Shown here: positions 1 through 5,753 of the stretch, one piece after another
Position numbering within the stretch: position 1 is the stretch's first letter
How the letters are laid out: each line of letters begins with the position of its first letter
Origin: 9FT-COMBO-53-11 sp035291485
Lineage (GTDB): Bacteria; Patescibacteriota; WWE3; 9FT-COMBO-53-11
DNA: 25,311 bases
Direction: 5' to 3'
Assembly: GCA_035291485.1 (NCBI GenBank)
Contig: DATDSA010000009.1
Coordinates: forward strand, 1-25,311
Made by a program: the position numbers and the translations under genes
The notes under the pieces: model-generated
Database searches by the model: none
What the model was told of the DNA's origin: nothing
The model's input: the letters and a program-made list of their open reading frames with translations, nothing else

Positions 1-389
1 TGTGGCCGCTTGCGAGCCTTCTTGAGGAAATATTTCTTTCTTTCTTTTTCGCGGGGGTTGCGAGTCATCAAGCCGGCAGCGCGCAGGGGTTTGCGCAGTT
101 CTTCGTTGAAAACGACCAGGGCTCGGGAAATTCCCAAGACGACTGCGTCCAATTGACCGACCTTCCCTCCCCCCTCCGCCCGGGCAATGAAGTGAAACTT
201 ATCTTCCGTTTCGGTGGCGCGAAATGGCAAAACCAACTTGGCCTGGAAAGAATCAATCGGAAAATATTTGGAAACGGGGGCGCCGTTCACCGTTGATTCC
301 CCTTTTCCGGCAAACAACCGGACCGTGGTGGTCGCTTCCTTTCTTCGGCCGATTGCTTGATAAAATTTTCCTTGTTTTTTTTCTGACAT
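1..389 (-). CDS. rpsI: 30S ribosomal protein S9, 3' end cut by the window
   Basis: Small-subunit protein S9, whose basic C-terminal tail reaches the P-site tRNA. Translating the minus strand from the ATG at 387-389 gives 129 residues without a stop. The start reads MSEKKQGKFYQAIGRRKEA, the typical opening with the GRRKEA motif. A later segment, LGISRALVVFNEELRKPLR, and a basic RNPREKERKKYF stretch are also typical. The last visible residues, KKARKRPQ, match the start of the usual RRRPQFSKR ending, so only about four residues lie outside. It follows rplM with one intervening base (TAA-A-ATG). The start lies inside a palindromic element and has no Shine-Dalgarno site. Confidence 0.96.
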   Translation of the reverse strand, partial: MSEKKQGKFYQAIGRRKEATTTVRLFAGKGESTVNGAPVSKYFPIDSFQAKLVLPFRATETEDKFHFIARAEGGGKVGQLDAVVLGISRALVVFNEELRKPLRAAGLMTRNPREKERKKYFLKKARKRP

Positions 390-439
390 TTTATTTCTTT
401 AAACTGCTAGGTTCGGCGTTAGCCGAGCCGTCCATTTTT
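387..439 (-). repeat. Palindromic start-codon element, copy 1 (rplM/rpsI junction)
   Basis: Read on the minus strand: outer arm AAAAATG (439-433), GAC (432-430), inner stem GGCTCGGC, loop TAAC, inner stem GCCGAACC, TAG (409-407), inverted arm CAGTTTA (406-400), spacer AAGAAA, and a second outer arm TAAAATG (393-387) that contains the rpsI start codon. The inner stem pairs fully except for one C/A mismatch, which is a T-G wobble on the plus strand. The element also encodes the last 14 residues of L13. Confidence 0.8.
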
Positions 440-849
440 ACCTTACCAATCATCTCCCCTTCTTCTCCGGGGTACACGTAGAGGCGGGTGATCATTCTGC
501 TGCTGAGTTTATTCTTGGGCAGCATTCCCAACACCGCATGGCGGATAATCTCTTGCGGTCGGCGCTTCCGTAACTCCCCCAAGTTCTCCGATTTCAATCC
601 ACTCGGGTACCCGGAGTAGCGGAAGTAGCGCTTCTGAGTTTCTTTCTTACCGGTTACCGCAATTCTGGCCGCATTTTTGACGACGACGTAATCGCCCTGA
701 TCGAGATAGGGAACCCGGATCGTCTTGTCCTTCCCCATTAAGAGACGGGAAATCCTGGTCGCCAGTCGGCCTAAAACTTGATCTTTGGCATCGAAGAGAT
801 GCCATCTCCGTTCGACTTTATCTTCACTTCGCTTTTGCGGTTTTGGCAT
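391..849 (-). CDS. rplM: 50S ribosomal protein L13
   Basis: Early-assembly large-subunit protein, 152 residues. Family features are visible: WHLFDAKDQVLGRLATRIS near the start, then KTIRVPYLDQGDYVVVKNA, YFRYSGYPSG and RHAVLGMLPKNKLSSRM. The start overlaps the 3' end of rplQ by 26 bases. The C-terminus is odd: after GEMIGKVK the last residues (MDGSANAEPSSLKK) are encoded by a palindromic repeat element, so this tail is probably acquired rather than ancestral. rpsI follows after one base, the usual rplM-rpsI pair. The assignment is secure; the exact ancestral end is an inference. Confidence 0.97.
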   Translation of the reverse strand: MPKPQKRSEDKVERRWHLFDAKDQVLGRLATRISRLLMGKDKTIRVPYLDQGDYVVVKNAARIAVTGKKETQKRYFRYSGYPSGLKSENLGELRKRRPQEIIRHAVLGMLPKNKLSSRMITRLYVYPGEEGEMIGKVKMDGSANAEPSSLKK

Positions 850-1273
850 TTTTTGTTACTCTCTTGGCAGGCTTTTTAGCGCTTTTGATTTTTTTAACGG
901 CCGTCTTCGGTTTTGCCTTCGTCGGGACCTCTTTCTTCACTGGAGTAGAAGCCGGTTTGATCTCCTCGACAAATTCCACCCGCGCCTGAGGAGCCCGGTC
1001 GCCGCGGCGGTAGGATAGTTTAACAATTCGAACGTAGCCTCCGATCCGCTGGCTAAATTGAGGAACAATCTGATCGAGAAACTTCTGCGCCACGCTTTTT
1101 TTGATAAAAAGCGCCAGAATCTTCCGCCGGGTAACAAGATTCAAATTTTTGGAACGCGAAATTAGCCGATCGATCTCCCGCTTGAGAGCTTTTGCCTTGG
1201 CTTCGGTTGTGACAATTTTTCCGGAAGAAACCAGAGAGGTGAGAAGTTGGCGCATCGGCGACGATCCTTTCAT
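824..1273 (-). CDS. rplQ: 50S ribosomal protein L17, N-terminally shortened
   Basis: Large-subunit protein near the exit tunnel, 149 residues. The core is clear: LLTSLVSSGKIVTTEAKAKA, then EIDRLISRSKN and GGYVRIVKLSYRRGDRAPQA. Most L17 proteins begin with a conserved basic stretch of about 18 residues (MRHRxxGRKLGRxxxHR). Here the protein starts MKGSSPMRQ, and an in-frame stop lies one codon upstream, so that stretch is absent. The C-terminus is a Lys/Ala-rich low-complexity tail of about 45 residues. It lies 3 bases after rpoA and overlaps rplM, as in the usual alpha operon. Confidence 0.94.
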   Translation of the reverse strand: MKGSSPMRQLLTSLVSSGKIVTTEAKAKALKREIDRLISRSKNLNLVTRRKILALFIKKSVAQKFLDQIVPQFSQRIGGYVRIVKLSYRRGDRAPQARVEFVEEIKPASTPVKKEVPTKAKPKTAVKKIKSAKKPAKRVTKNAKTAKAK

Positions 1274-1276
1274 AAC

Positions 1277-2041
1277 TTATTTCTTCTTGGAGGGAGCGCG
1301 CTTTTTGGTTACTTTCTTGGACTTTCTCGCCGCCGCTTTTGCTCTCGGTTGAGAAGGAGATTTTTCGGGGAAAGAAACAGCCACTCTCTCGAAGTGGCTC
1401 CGGAGAAATTCCGCAGCTTGGCCGAGAGCCCGCGCCGGTTTGATGGTTCCGTCAGTGGTTACTTCCAAAATTAATCGTTCAAAATTGGTTTTCCTTCCCA
1501 CCCGCGCTCCTTCTGTCGAAAAGGCAACTTTTAATATCGGGGTGAAAATGGAATCCAGCGGGATTACCCCAACCTTACCGCGCTCCCGCTCTTCGGCCGG
1601 TTTGTATCCTATCCCCTTTTCGATCAGCAGAGAGAGTGAAAGCTTAGAGTCCTTATCGGTCAGAGTAGCAATCTTGAGACCGGGATTGGCCACCACCAGT
1701 TCCGAACTGGCTTTAATGTCCCCGGCGGTGATGGTTTTCTTCCCCTTCGCCTCAATAATTCCTTCGATCGGCCCGTCACCCCGAAGATTGAAGCGAACTT
1801 TTTTGAGATTCAGGATGAGTTCGACCACGTCTTCCCTGATTCCCTTGATGGTGGTGAAAGGGTGAGTCACTCCTTGAATGCGGACTTCGGCCACGGCCGC
1901 CCCTGGAAGAGAAGAGAGCAAGACTCTCCGCAACGCGGTTCCCAGGGTAACTCCGTAACCCTCCGGAAGCGGCTCGATCACAAATCGACCGAGCTCTCCG
2001 GTTTCCTTTTCAACTTTTATCCCAAATTCCAGCGGTTCCAT
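1277..2041 (-). CDS. rpoA: RNA polymerase alpha subunit lacking the C-terminal domain
   Basis: Alpha subunit that dimerises to nucleate RNA polymerase assembly. The 254 residues cover the N-terminal domain: GRFVIEPLPEGYGVTLGTAL, LRRVLLSSLPGAAV, and the C-terminal part of that domain ending near LGQAAEFLRSHFERV. Typical alpha is about 310-330 residues with a helix-hairpin-helix C-terminal domain that binds UP elements and activators. Here it is replaced by about 30 basic residues (SQPRAKAAARKSKKV and onward). Its start overlaps the rpsD stop by one base (TAATG). Loss of the domain is read from length and from the absence of any HhH-like sequence. Confidence 0.96.
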   Translation of the reverse strand: MEPLEFGIKVEKETGELGRFVIEPLPEGYGVTLGTALRRVLLSSLPGAAVAEVRIQGVTHPFTTIKGIREDVVELILNLKKVRFNLRGDGPIEGIIEAKGKKTITAGDIKASSELVVANPGLKIATLTDKDSKLSLSLLIEKGIGYKPAEERERGKVGVIPLDSIFTPILKVAFSTEGARVGRKTNFERLILEVTTDGTIKPARALGQAAEFLRSHFERVAVSFPEKSPSQPRAKAAARKSKKVTKKRAPSKKK

Positions 2042-2622
2042 TATCTTGAGTAGTATTCGATAACCATCTTCTCGTTAATCTCGGGGCCAATTTCTTCTCG
2101 AGCCGGAAAGGCGGCGATCCTGGCAATCCTCTCCTTCTTGTCCACTTTTATCCAAGAAGGTCGAATCACCTCATCGTAAATCATCGCATCTTTTTTAGCA
2201 AAGGTAATTTTATCACCAACCGCAACCAAAAGCGACGGGATTGTCACCCGCCTCCCATTCACCCTCACCAAACCGTGAGCCGCCATCTGTCGAGCGTGCG
2301 GGCGAGTGCTGGCAAAACCGGCGCGGTAGAGCACATTGTCCAACCGCCGTTCCAAAAGCTGGAGCAGAACTTCTCCGGTTTTTTCTTTACTGCCAAGGGC
2401 GTTTTTGAAGTAGCGTTGGAACTGTTTCTCCCTAATCCCATAAACCCGTTTGGCCTTCTGTTTTTCGCGAAGCTGCATCCCGTACTCGGAGAGACGGCGA
2501 CGGAAAGCGCCGTGTTGGCCAGGGGCGGACATCCTCGTTTTGACCGGACAGTTGTCGCGGCCGCAAAGCGGCACCCCTTCGCGCCGGCAGAGTTTATGAG
2601 TAGGACCGGTGTATCTACCCAT
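2041..2622 (-). CDS. rpsD: 30S ribosomal protein S4
   Basis: Primary 16S rRNA-binding protein that starts assembly of the 30S body; 193 residues, normal length. The N-terminus carries a cysteine cluster (C12, C20, C25 in LCRREGVPLCGRDNCP), indicating the zinc-binding form. The S4 RNA-binding domain follows: ERRLDNVLYRAGFASTRPHA, then MAAHGLVRVNGRRVTIPS. The start has a good Shine-Dalgarno sequence, AAAGGAG at 2635-2629, six bases before ATG, which is unusual in this operon and belongs to an 86-bp repeat. In many bacteria S4 represses its own operon; nothing here proves that. Confidence 0.97.
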   Translation of the reverse strand: MGRYTGPTHKLCRREGVPLCGRDNCPVKTRMSAPGQHGAFRRRLSEYGMQLREKQKAKRVYGIREKQFQRYFKNALGSKEKTGEVLLQLLERRLDNVLYRAGFASTRPHARQMAAHGLVRVNGRRVTIPSLLVAVGDKITFAKKDAMIYDEVIRPSWIKVDKKERIARIAAFPAREEIGPEINEKMVIEYYSR

Positions 2623-2627
2623 TCAGG

Positions 2628-2713
2628 GCTCCTTTCAGTCGCAAATTAACAATTCCCATCTGTTCAATGGGCAAATATTTGTTAATTGATAATTGATAAT
2701 TGATCATTTTTCT
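2628..2713 (-). repeat. 86-bp intergenic repeat, copy A (rpsK/rpsD)
   Basis: This stretch matches 3546-3631 over 86 bases with seven substitutions and no gaps, by direct comparison. It contains three tandem copies of a CAATTAT-like heptamer, an inverted repeat (AATTAACAA against TTTGTTAATT) and, in this copy, a nested CCCAT/ATGGG pair. Its downstream end carries the AAAGGAG Shine-Dalgarno sequence of rpsD. It also holds an ATG-initiated frame of about 30 codons that is largely shared with copy B, with no ribosome-binding site visible in front of it. Confidence 0.85.
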
Positions 2714-3084
2714 TATACTCTCCTCCGATTCTTAGGCCTCGGTCCATTGTGTGGAATCGGAGTCACATCGGTGATCGCGGTGACTTCCAACCCACCCACT
2801 TTTAAGGCCTTGATAGCCGAATCGCGGCCGGGTCCCGGCCCCTTTACCAAAACGGAAACTTCCTTAACACCCAACTGACGGGCGGATTTCGCCACCGCCT
2901 CGGCAGCTTGGGAAGCGGCAAAGGGAGTCGCTTTTTTGGTTCCCTTAAAGCCGGCTGTCCCCGCCGAGCCCCGCACAATTACTCCCCCAACCTCCTCCCC
3001 GATCGTAATCAGGGTGTTGTTGAAAGTGCAGGTGATATGGGCCACCGCTCTTTCCGGTATTTTTCTTTCTTTCTTTTTTGACAT
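2713..3084 (-). CDS. rpsK: 30S ribosomal protein S11
   Basis: Small-subunit platform protein at the E site, 123 residues. Diagnostic segments are AHITCTFNNTLITIGEEVGG, GTKKATPFAASQAAEAVAK, VSVLVKGPGPGRDSAIKALK and the ending DVTPIPHNGPRPKNRRRV. The start ATG lies in the downstream arm of a palindromic element and has no Shine-Dalgarno site. Order rpsM-rpsK-rpsD-rpoA-rplQ is the standard alpha operon. Nothing is unusual in the protein itself. Confidence 0.98.
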   Translation of the reverse strand: MSKKKERKIPERAVAHITCTFNNTLITIGEEVGGVIVRGSAGTAGFKGTKKATPFAASQAAEAVAKSARQLGVKEVSVLVKGPGPGRDSAIKALKVGGLEVTAITDVTPIPHNGPRPKNRRRV

Positions 3085-3132
3085 TTTGTTTCTTCAAAAT
3101 GCTAGGTCGCCTTCGGGCGGCCGTCCATTTTG
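3082..3132 (-). repeat. Palindromic start-codon element, copy 2 (rpsM/rpsK junction)
   Basis: Minus-strand order: outer arm CAAAATG (3132-3126), GAC, inner stem GGCCGCC, loop CGAA, inner stem GGCGACC, TAG, inverted arm CATTTTG (3101-3095), spacer AAGAAA, outer arm CAAAATG (3088-3082). The second outer arm carries the rpsK start codon. Both arms pair perfectly with CATTTTG, so two alternative 7-bp stems exist. The left flank is also AAACAAAATG, making a 10-bp direct repeat around the element. This is the cleanest copy. Confidence 0.85.
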
Positions 3133-3135
3133 TTT

Positions 3136-3540
3136 CTAGGTCTTTTCGGACTTCTTCGCCGCAATCGCGGATTTGCTTGTTCCGGCAATCGCCATCTTCC
3201 GACCCCTCCGGGTGCGGGCATTGGTCTTGGTCCTCTGCCCCCGCACCGGCAAACCCCGGGCGTGCCGCATTCCTCGATAGGACCCGATCTCCTGAAGACG
3301 CTTGATGTTGTTAGCCGTTTCGGCCGCCAGTTCTCCCTCCACCCGGTAACCGCCCTTCTGAATCACCTCTCTAATCTTACCAACCTGTTCCTCCGAGAGA
3401 TCCTTAACGCGGATATCGGGCGACACCCCGGCTTCCGCGATAATTTTTTTGGCCAGAGTGGCACCGATCCCACGGACGTAGGTGAGGGCCACCTCCACTC
3501 GCTTTTCGACCGGTAAATCGACTCCTTCAATCCTTGACAT
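3136..3540 (-). CDS. rpsM: 30S ribosomal protein S13
   Basis: Small-subunit head protein contacting the P-site tRNA and S19; 134 residues from the ATG at 3538-3540. This start is chosen because the protein then begins MSRIEGVDLP, the family norm, and AAAGGAG sits six bases upstream. An upstream in-frame start would add residues encoded by the 86-bp repeat. Family segments include ALTYVRGIGATLAKKII, GSYRGMRHARGLPVRGQRTK and TNARTRRG. The stop is three bases before a palindromic element that precedes rpsK. Confidence 0.97.
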   Translation of the reverse strand: MSRIEGVDLPVEKRVEVALTYVRGIGATLAKKIIAEAGVSPDIRVKDLSEEQVGKIREVIQKGGYRVEGELAAETANNIKRLQEIGSYRGMRHARGLPVRGQRTKTNARTRRGRKMAIAGTSKSAIAAKKSEKT

Positions 3541-3545
3541 TTGAT

Positions 3546-3631
3546 GCTCCTTTCGGTCGCAAATTAACAATTGGCATTTGCTCAATTGACAAATATTTGT
3601 TAATTGATAATTGATAATTGATCATTTTTCT
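3546..3631 (-). repeat. 86-bp intergenic repeat, copy B (rpmJ/rpsM)
   Basis: This is the partner of copy A at 2628-2713, with 79 of 86 positions identical and the same length. It begins immediately at the rpmJ stop and ends with the Shine-Dalgarno sequence of rpsM. The heptamer array and the AATTAACAA/TTTGTTAATT inverted repeat are intact, while the nested CCCAT/ATGGG pair seen in copy A is lost. The shared ATG frame reads about 32 codons here and runs out of frame into rpsM. Confidence 0.85.
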
Positions 3632-3743
3632 ACCCCTGCCTTTGCTTATGCTTGGGATTCTTGCAAACGACGTAGAGACGCCCCTGGCGCTTGATAATCT
3701 TGCAGTCCCTACAAATTTTCTTCACACTTGCCCTTACTTTCAT
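3630..3743 (-). CDS. rpmJ: 50S ribosomal protein L36
   Basis: Smallest large-subunit protein; 37 residues beginning MKVRASVKKICRDCK. The zinc ligands are C11, C14, C27 and H32, the standard C-C-C-H set, so this is the zinc-binding form. Length is normal. Its first 32 nucleotides are duplicated upstream at 3779-3810 with a palindromic element between the copies, so two rpmJ starts exist in tandem, and only this one continues into a full protein. No clear Shine-Dalgarno site precedes it. It sits between infA and rpsM as expected. Confidence 0.97.
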   Translation of the reverse strand: MKVRASVKKICRDCKIIKRQGRLYVVCKNPKHKQRQG

Positions 3744-3786
3744 ATCTCAAAATTTGCTAGCGAGTTTCCACGAGCGTCCAAATTTT
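3712..3786 (-). repeat. Palindromic start-codon element, copy 4 (inside duplicated rpmJ 5' end)
   Basis: Minus-strand order: outer arm AAAATTTG (3786-3779), GAC, an inner region with GC-GA-G against C-GA-GC (tandem G-A oppositions), TAG (3759-3757), inverted arm CAAATTTT (3756-3749), then a long spacer holding the rpmJ start, and outer arm AAAATTTG (3719-3712) within rpmJ. The arms differ from the CAAAATG copies but remain exactly complementary. The spacer is about 29 bases instead of about 6. Confidence 0.7.
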
Positions 3787-3810
3787 CTTCACACTTGCTC
3801 TAACTTTCAT
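3757..3810 (-). pseudogene. Truncated 5' duplicate of rpmJ (17-codon ORF)
   Basis: A second ATG at 3808-3810 opens the frame MKVRASVKKIWTLVETR and then meets the TAG of the palindromic element. The first ten residues are identical to L36. The 32 duplicated nucleotides differ at only two sites, GTT/GTA and AGA/AGG, both synonymous. It cannot make L36 because the zinc-ligand region is missing. It may be a relic of element insertion or a translated leader; the sequence does not decide. Confidence 0.75.
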
Positions 3811-3850
3811 TTTCTTTTGAAAGATAGCGATTTCTCATCGCGTCCTTTCA
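3804..3850 (-). repeat. Palindromic start-codon element, copy 3 (infA/rpmJ junction)
   Basis: Minus-strand order: outer arm TGAAAG (3850-3845), GAC, inner stem GCGAT, loop GAGAA, inner stem ATCGC, TAT in place of TAG, inverted arm CTTTCA (3823-3818), spacer AAAGAAA, outer arm ATGAAAG (3810-3804). The inner stem is perfect. The arms are unrelated to those of copies 1 and 2, yet pair exactly. The downstream arm holds the ATG of the truncated rpmJ copy. Confidence 0.78.
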
Positions 3851-3856
3851 TCGTTT

Positions 3857-4099
3857 CTATTTGCTTCGGTAAACAATTCTTCCCCGGTTGGGATCGTAGG
3901 GGGATAATTCCACTCGAACCGAATCTCCCAGAAGAACTTTGATGTGGTGGATGCGCATCTTCCCGGAAATATGGGCGAGAACCTCCCGGCCCTCCTCCAA
4001 CTCAACCCGAAAAAGAGCATCAGGTAGAGTTTCTTTAACAATCCCGCTCAGTTCCGCTCTTTCTTTCTTTCCAGAAGAGAAGCCTTTTGTTTTTAACAT
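3857..4099 (-). CDS. infA: Translation initiation factor IF-1
   Basis: Single OB-fold factor that occupies the ribosomal A site during initiation. The 80 residues include GIVKETLPDALFRVELEEGR, VLAHISGKMRIHHIKVLLGD and VRVELSPYDPNRGRIVYRSK, all diagnostic. Length is slightly above the usual 72 because of a short N-terminal extension (MLKTKGFSSGKKERA). It begins 10 bases after map and is followed by palindromic elements before rpmJ. The arrangement map-infA-rpmJ-rpsM is standard. Confidence 0.97.
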   Translation of the reverse strand: MLKTKGFSSGKKERAELSGIVKETLPDALFRVELEEGREVLAHISGKMRIHHIKVLLGDSVRVELSPYDPNRGRIVYRSK

Positions 4100-4109
4100 A
4101 TCAATCCCG

Positions 4110-4892
4110 TTAGGTCAACCCATTCAACTCATTTCGCTCGCTCAAGGTTAAGATTTCCGGTCCTTTTTCAGTTATCGCCACCGTGTGTTCAAAAAGACCG
4201 CTCAAGCTCTTATCGACGGTTTCCACCGTCCAGCCGTCGGCGGCAATCTGGAGATCTCGACCCCCCTCAGTATAAATCACCTCGATCGCCAACGCCATTC
4301 CGGCGGAAATCGGGGGGTTTGGCCCCGCCATCACCAAACAAGGAATCTGGGGATCCTCGTGCAGGTCCTTCCCTACTCCGTGCCCCACCAGCGTGTCCAC
4401 CGGAGTATAGTTGGCTCGCTCGACACCCCTTTGAATGGCAGCGGAGATATCGAGAACGCGGTTGCCCGTCCGTGCCTTAGAGATCGCATCCGTCAGCGCC
4501 GCTTCCCCGGCCCTGAGAAAATTGATCTTAGCAGCCGGTGCTTTCTTCTTATCACCGACGTAAACCGTCCAGGAAGCATCGGTGTTGAAACCCTGATAGA
4601 AAGTCCCCAAATCAACACTCAAGATATCCCCCTCCACCAGCTCTCTCTCCGTCGGGATGCCGTGAACAATTCCTTCGTTAACGTTCAGGCAGGTGGCAAA
4701 CTTGTAGCCTTTAACGCGTTGGAAGGCCGGTGATCCCCCGCGGCGGATGATTCCAGCCGCGGCAATTTTTTCAAGCTCCAGGAGCGTTACTCCCGGAGCC
4801 GTCGCCGCCAACACTTCCTGCAACACCTTGGCCGTAATCTGCCCACCCCGCCGCATCAGTTCGATTTCCAATGGGTCTTTGATTGAAATCAT
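4110..4892 (-). CDS. map: Methionine aminopeptidase, type I
   Basis: Removes the initiator methionine from nascent proteins in the cytoplasm, using a two-metal centre. The 260-residue protein shows the full ligand set of the pita-bread fold: D94 (VDLG), D105 (TDAS), H171 (GHGVG), E204 (IEV) and E235 (FEHTV). H77 in VHGIP is the conserved substrate-binding histidine. Length fits the short type I class without an N-terminal zinc domain. Its ATG overlaps the adk stop (ATGA), so translation is probably coupled. Confidence 0.98.
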   Translation of the reverse strand: MISIKDPLEIELMRRGGQITAKVLQEVLAATAPGVTLLELEKIAAAGIIRRGGSPAFQRVKGYKFATCLNVNEGIVHGIPTERELVEGDILSVDLGTFYQGFNTDASWTVYVGDKKKAPAAKINFLRAGEAALTDAISKARTGNRVLDISAAIQRGVERANYTPVDTLVGHGVGKDLHEDPQIPCLVMAGPNPPISAGMALAIEVIYTEGGRDLQIAADGWTVETVDKSLSGLFEHTVAITEKGPEILTLSERNELNGLT

Positions 4893-5425
4893 TGAAGTTT
4901 CGACATCACCTCCCGCGCCGCATCCGAAATAGAAGAGGAAGCATCCGCCTCCACCAAAACACCCATGCTCTTGTAGAAAGCCAGGATCGGCGTGATGTTT
5001 TCGGTGTAGATATCTATTCGCCGCTGGATCCGCTCCGGCAAGTCATCCACCCGCCCCCGCCGCAGAAGACGCTGGAAAGCCAGGCTGGGCGCAACCCGGA
5101 GGTGGAAAACCCGATTGATAGAGAATAGGCCGTTTATCATGCGGGCTTCCCCTATCGTCCGCGGCAGGCCGTCCACCAGAAATCCGCGCTCGGGGTCAAC
5201 CTGAGCCAACTCCTCCTTAAATAGCTTGATCGCCAGATAATCGGGAATGAGCTCGCCGGTCTCCAGAGCGTGACGAGCCGCTTCGGATTCAGGACTGGGG
5301 GTACCCTCCACCAAATCGCGCAGTTTCTGACCAATGGAGATCACTGGAATATGGAGGGATCTGGAGAGAGTGCGAGCCACGACCGACTTGCCGCTGCCGG
5401 GAGCACCGATGAGAATGATCCTCAT
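4889..5425 (-). CDS. adk: Adenylate kinase, short form
   Basis: Catalyses ATP + AMP = 2 ADP. The 178-residue protein has a P-loop GAPGSGKS (7-14) and the NMP-binding motif DGLPRT (85-90), near the family's DGFPRT. The lid is of the short type (RLLRRGRVDDLPERIQRR), without the zinc-finger insertion. The P-loop continues Ser-Val instead of the usual Gly/Ser-Thr, so another NMP kinase specificity is conceivable. The position between secY and map, the classical place of adk, supports the call. It overlaps ybaB by one base and map by four. Confidence 0.93.
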   Translation of the reverse strand: MRIILIGAPGSGKSVVARTLSRSLHIPVISIGQKLRDLVEGTPSPESEAARHALETGELIPDYLAIKLFKEELAQVDPERGFLVDGLPRTIGEARMINGLFSINRVFHLRVAPSLAFQRLLRRGRVDDLPERIQRRIDIYTENITPILAFYKSMGVLVEADASSSISDAAREVMSKLQ

Positions 5426-5691
5426 TAAAGACCGGGGATTTTCATTCCTGTCAGCATCCCGGAGAGCTTCTTGGAGACCTCCTTCTGTGACTCTTTTATC
5501 GCTTTGTTGAAGGCCTTCTTGAGGTCATCGCGCTTCTCCCCGGCGACGGTCACCTCTTCGATCTCCTGATCGCCGCGGATCCTTATCCAGACATCACCCT
5601 CGGAAACCTCCACCGAGATCTGCTCCATCTCGGACTTCATCTTCTGGCCCTGCTTCCGGAGCTCGTTCAGTTGTTTCATCTGTTCAAACAT
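5425..5691 (-). CDS. ybaB: YbaB/EbfC-family nucleoid-associated protein
   Basis: Small DNA-binding protein of 88 residues that forms a tweezer-like dimer in studied homologues. Visible family traits are an N-terminal Met/Gln/Lys-rich helix (MKQLNELRKQGQKMKSEMEQ), the central sheet segment VWIRIRGDQEIEEVTVAG, a helical segment with LKKAFNKAIKESQKEV, and the ending MLTGMKIPGL. It is slightly shorter than the usual 100-110. The family normally sits near dnaX and recR, so its place between secY and adk is unusual. The start is embedded in a hairpin region without a Shine-Dalgarno site. Confidence 0.88.
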   Translation of the reverse strand: MFEQMKQLNELRKQGQKMKSEMEQISVEVSEGDVWIRIRGDQEIEEVTVAGEKRDDLKKAFNKAIKESQKEVSKKLSGMLTGMKIPGL

Positions 5692-5739
5692 TTTGTTTCT
5701 TCAAAACTTGCAACCTCGCAAAGCGAGGACAGCACATTT
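5689..5739 (-). repeat. Divergent relative of the palindromic element (secY/ybaB junction)
   Basis: The minus strand has a perfect inner hairpin CCTCGC-TTT-GCGAGG (5728-5714), then TTTTG-AAGAAA-CAAAATG ending in the ybaB start codon. The 18 bases ending in the start codon are identical to those before rpsK. The GAC and TAG boxes of the other copies are not recognisable and the upstream arm is weak, so membership of the family is tentative. Confidence 0.55.
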
Positions 5740-5753
5740 CTTTGCCTATTCTA

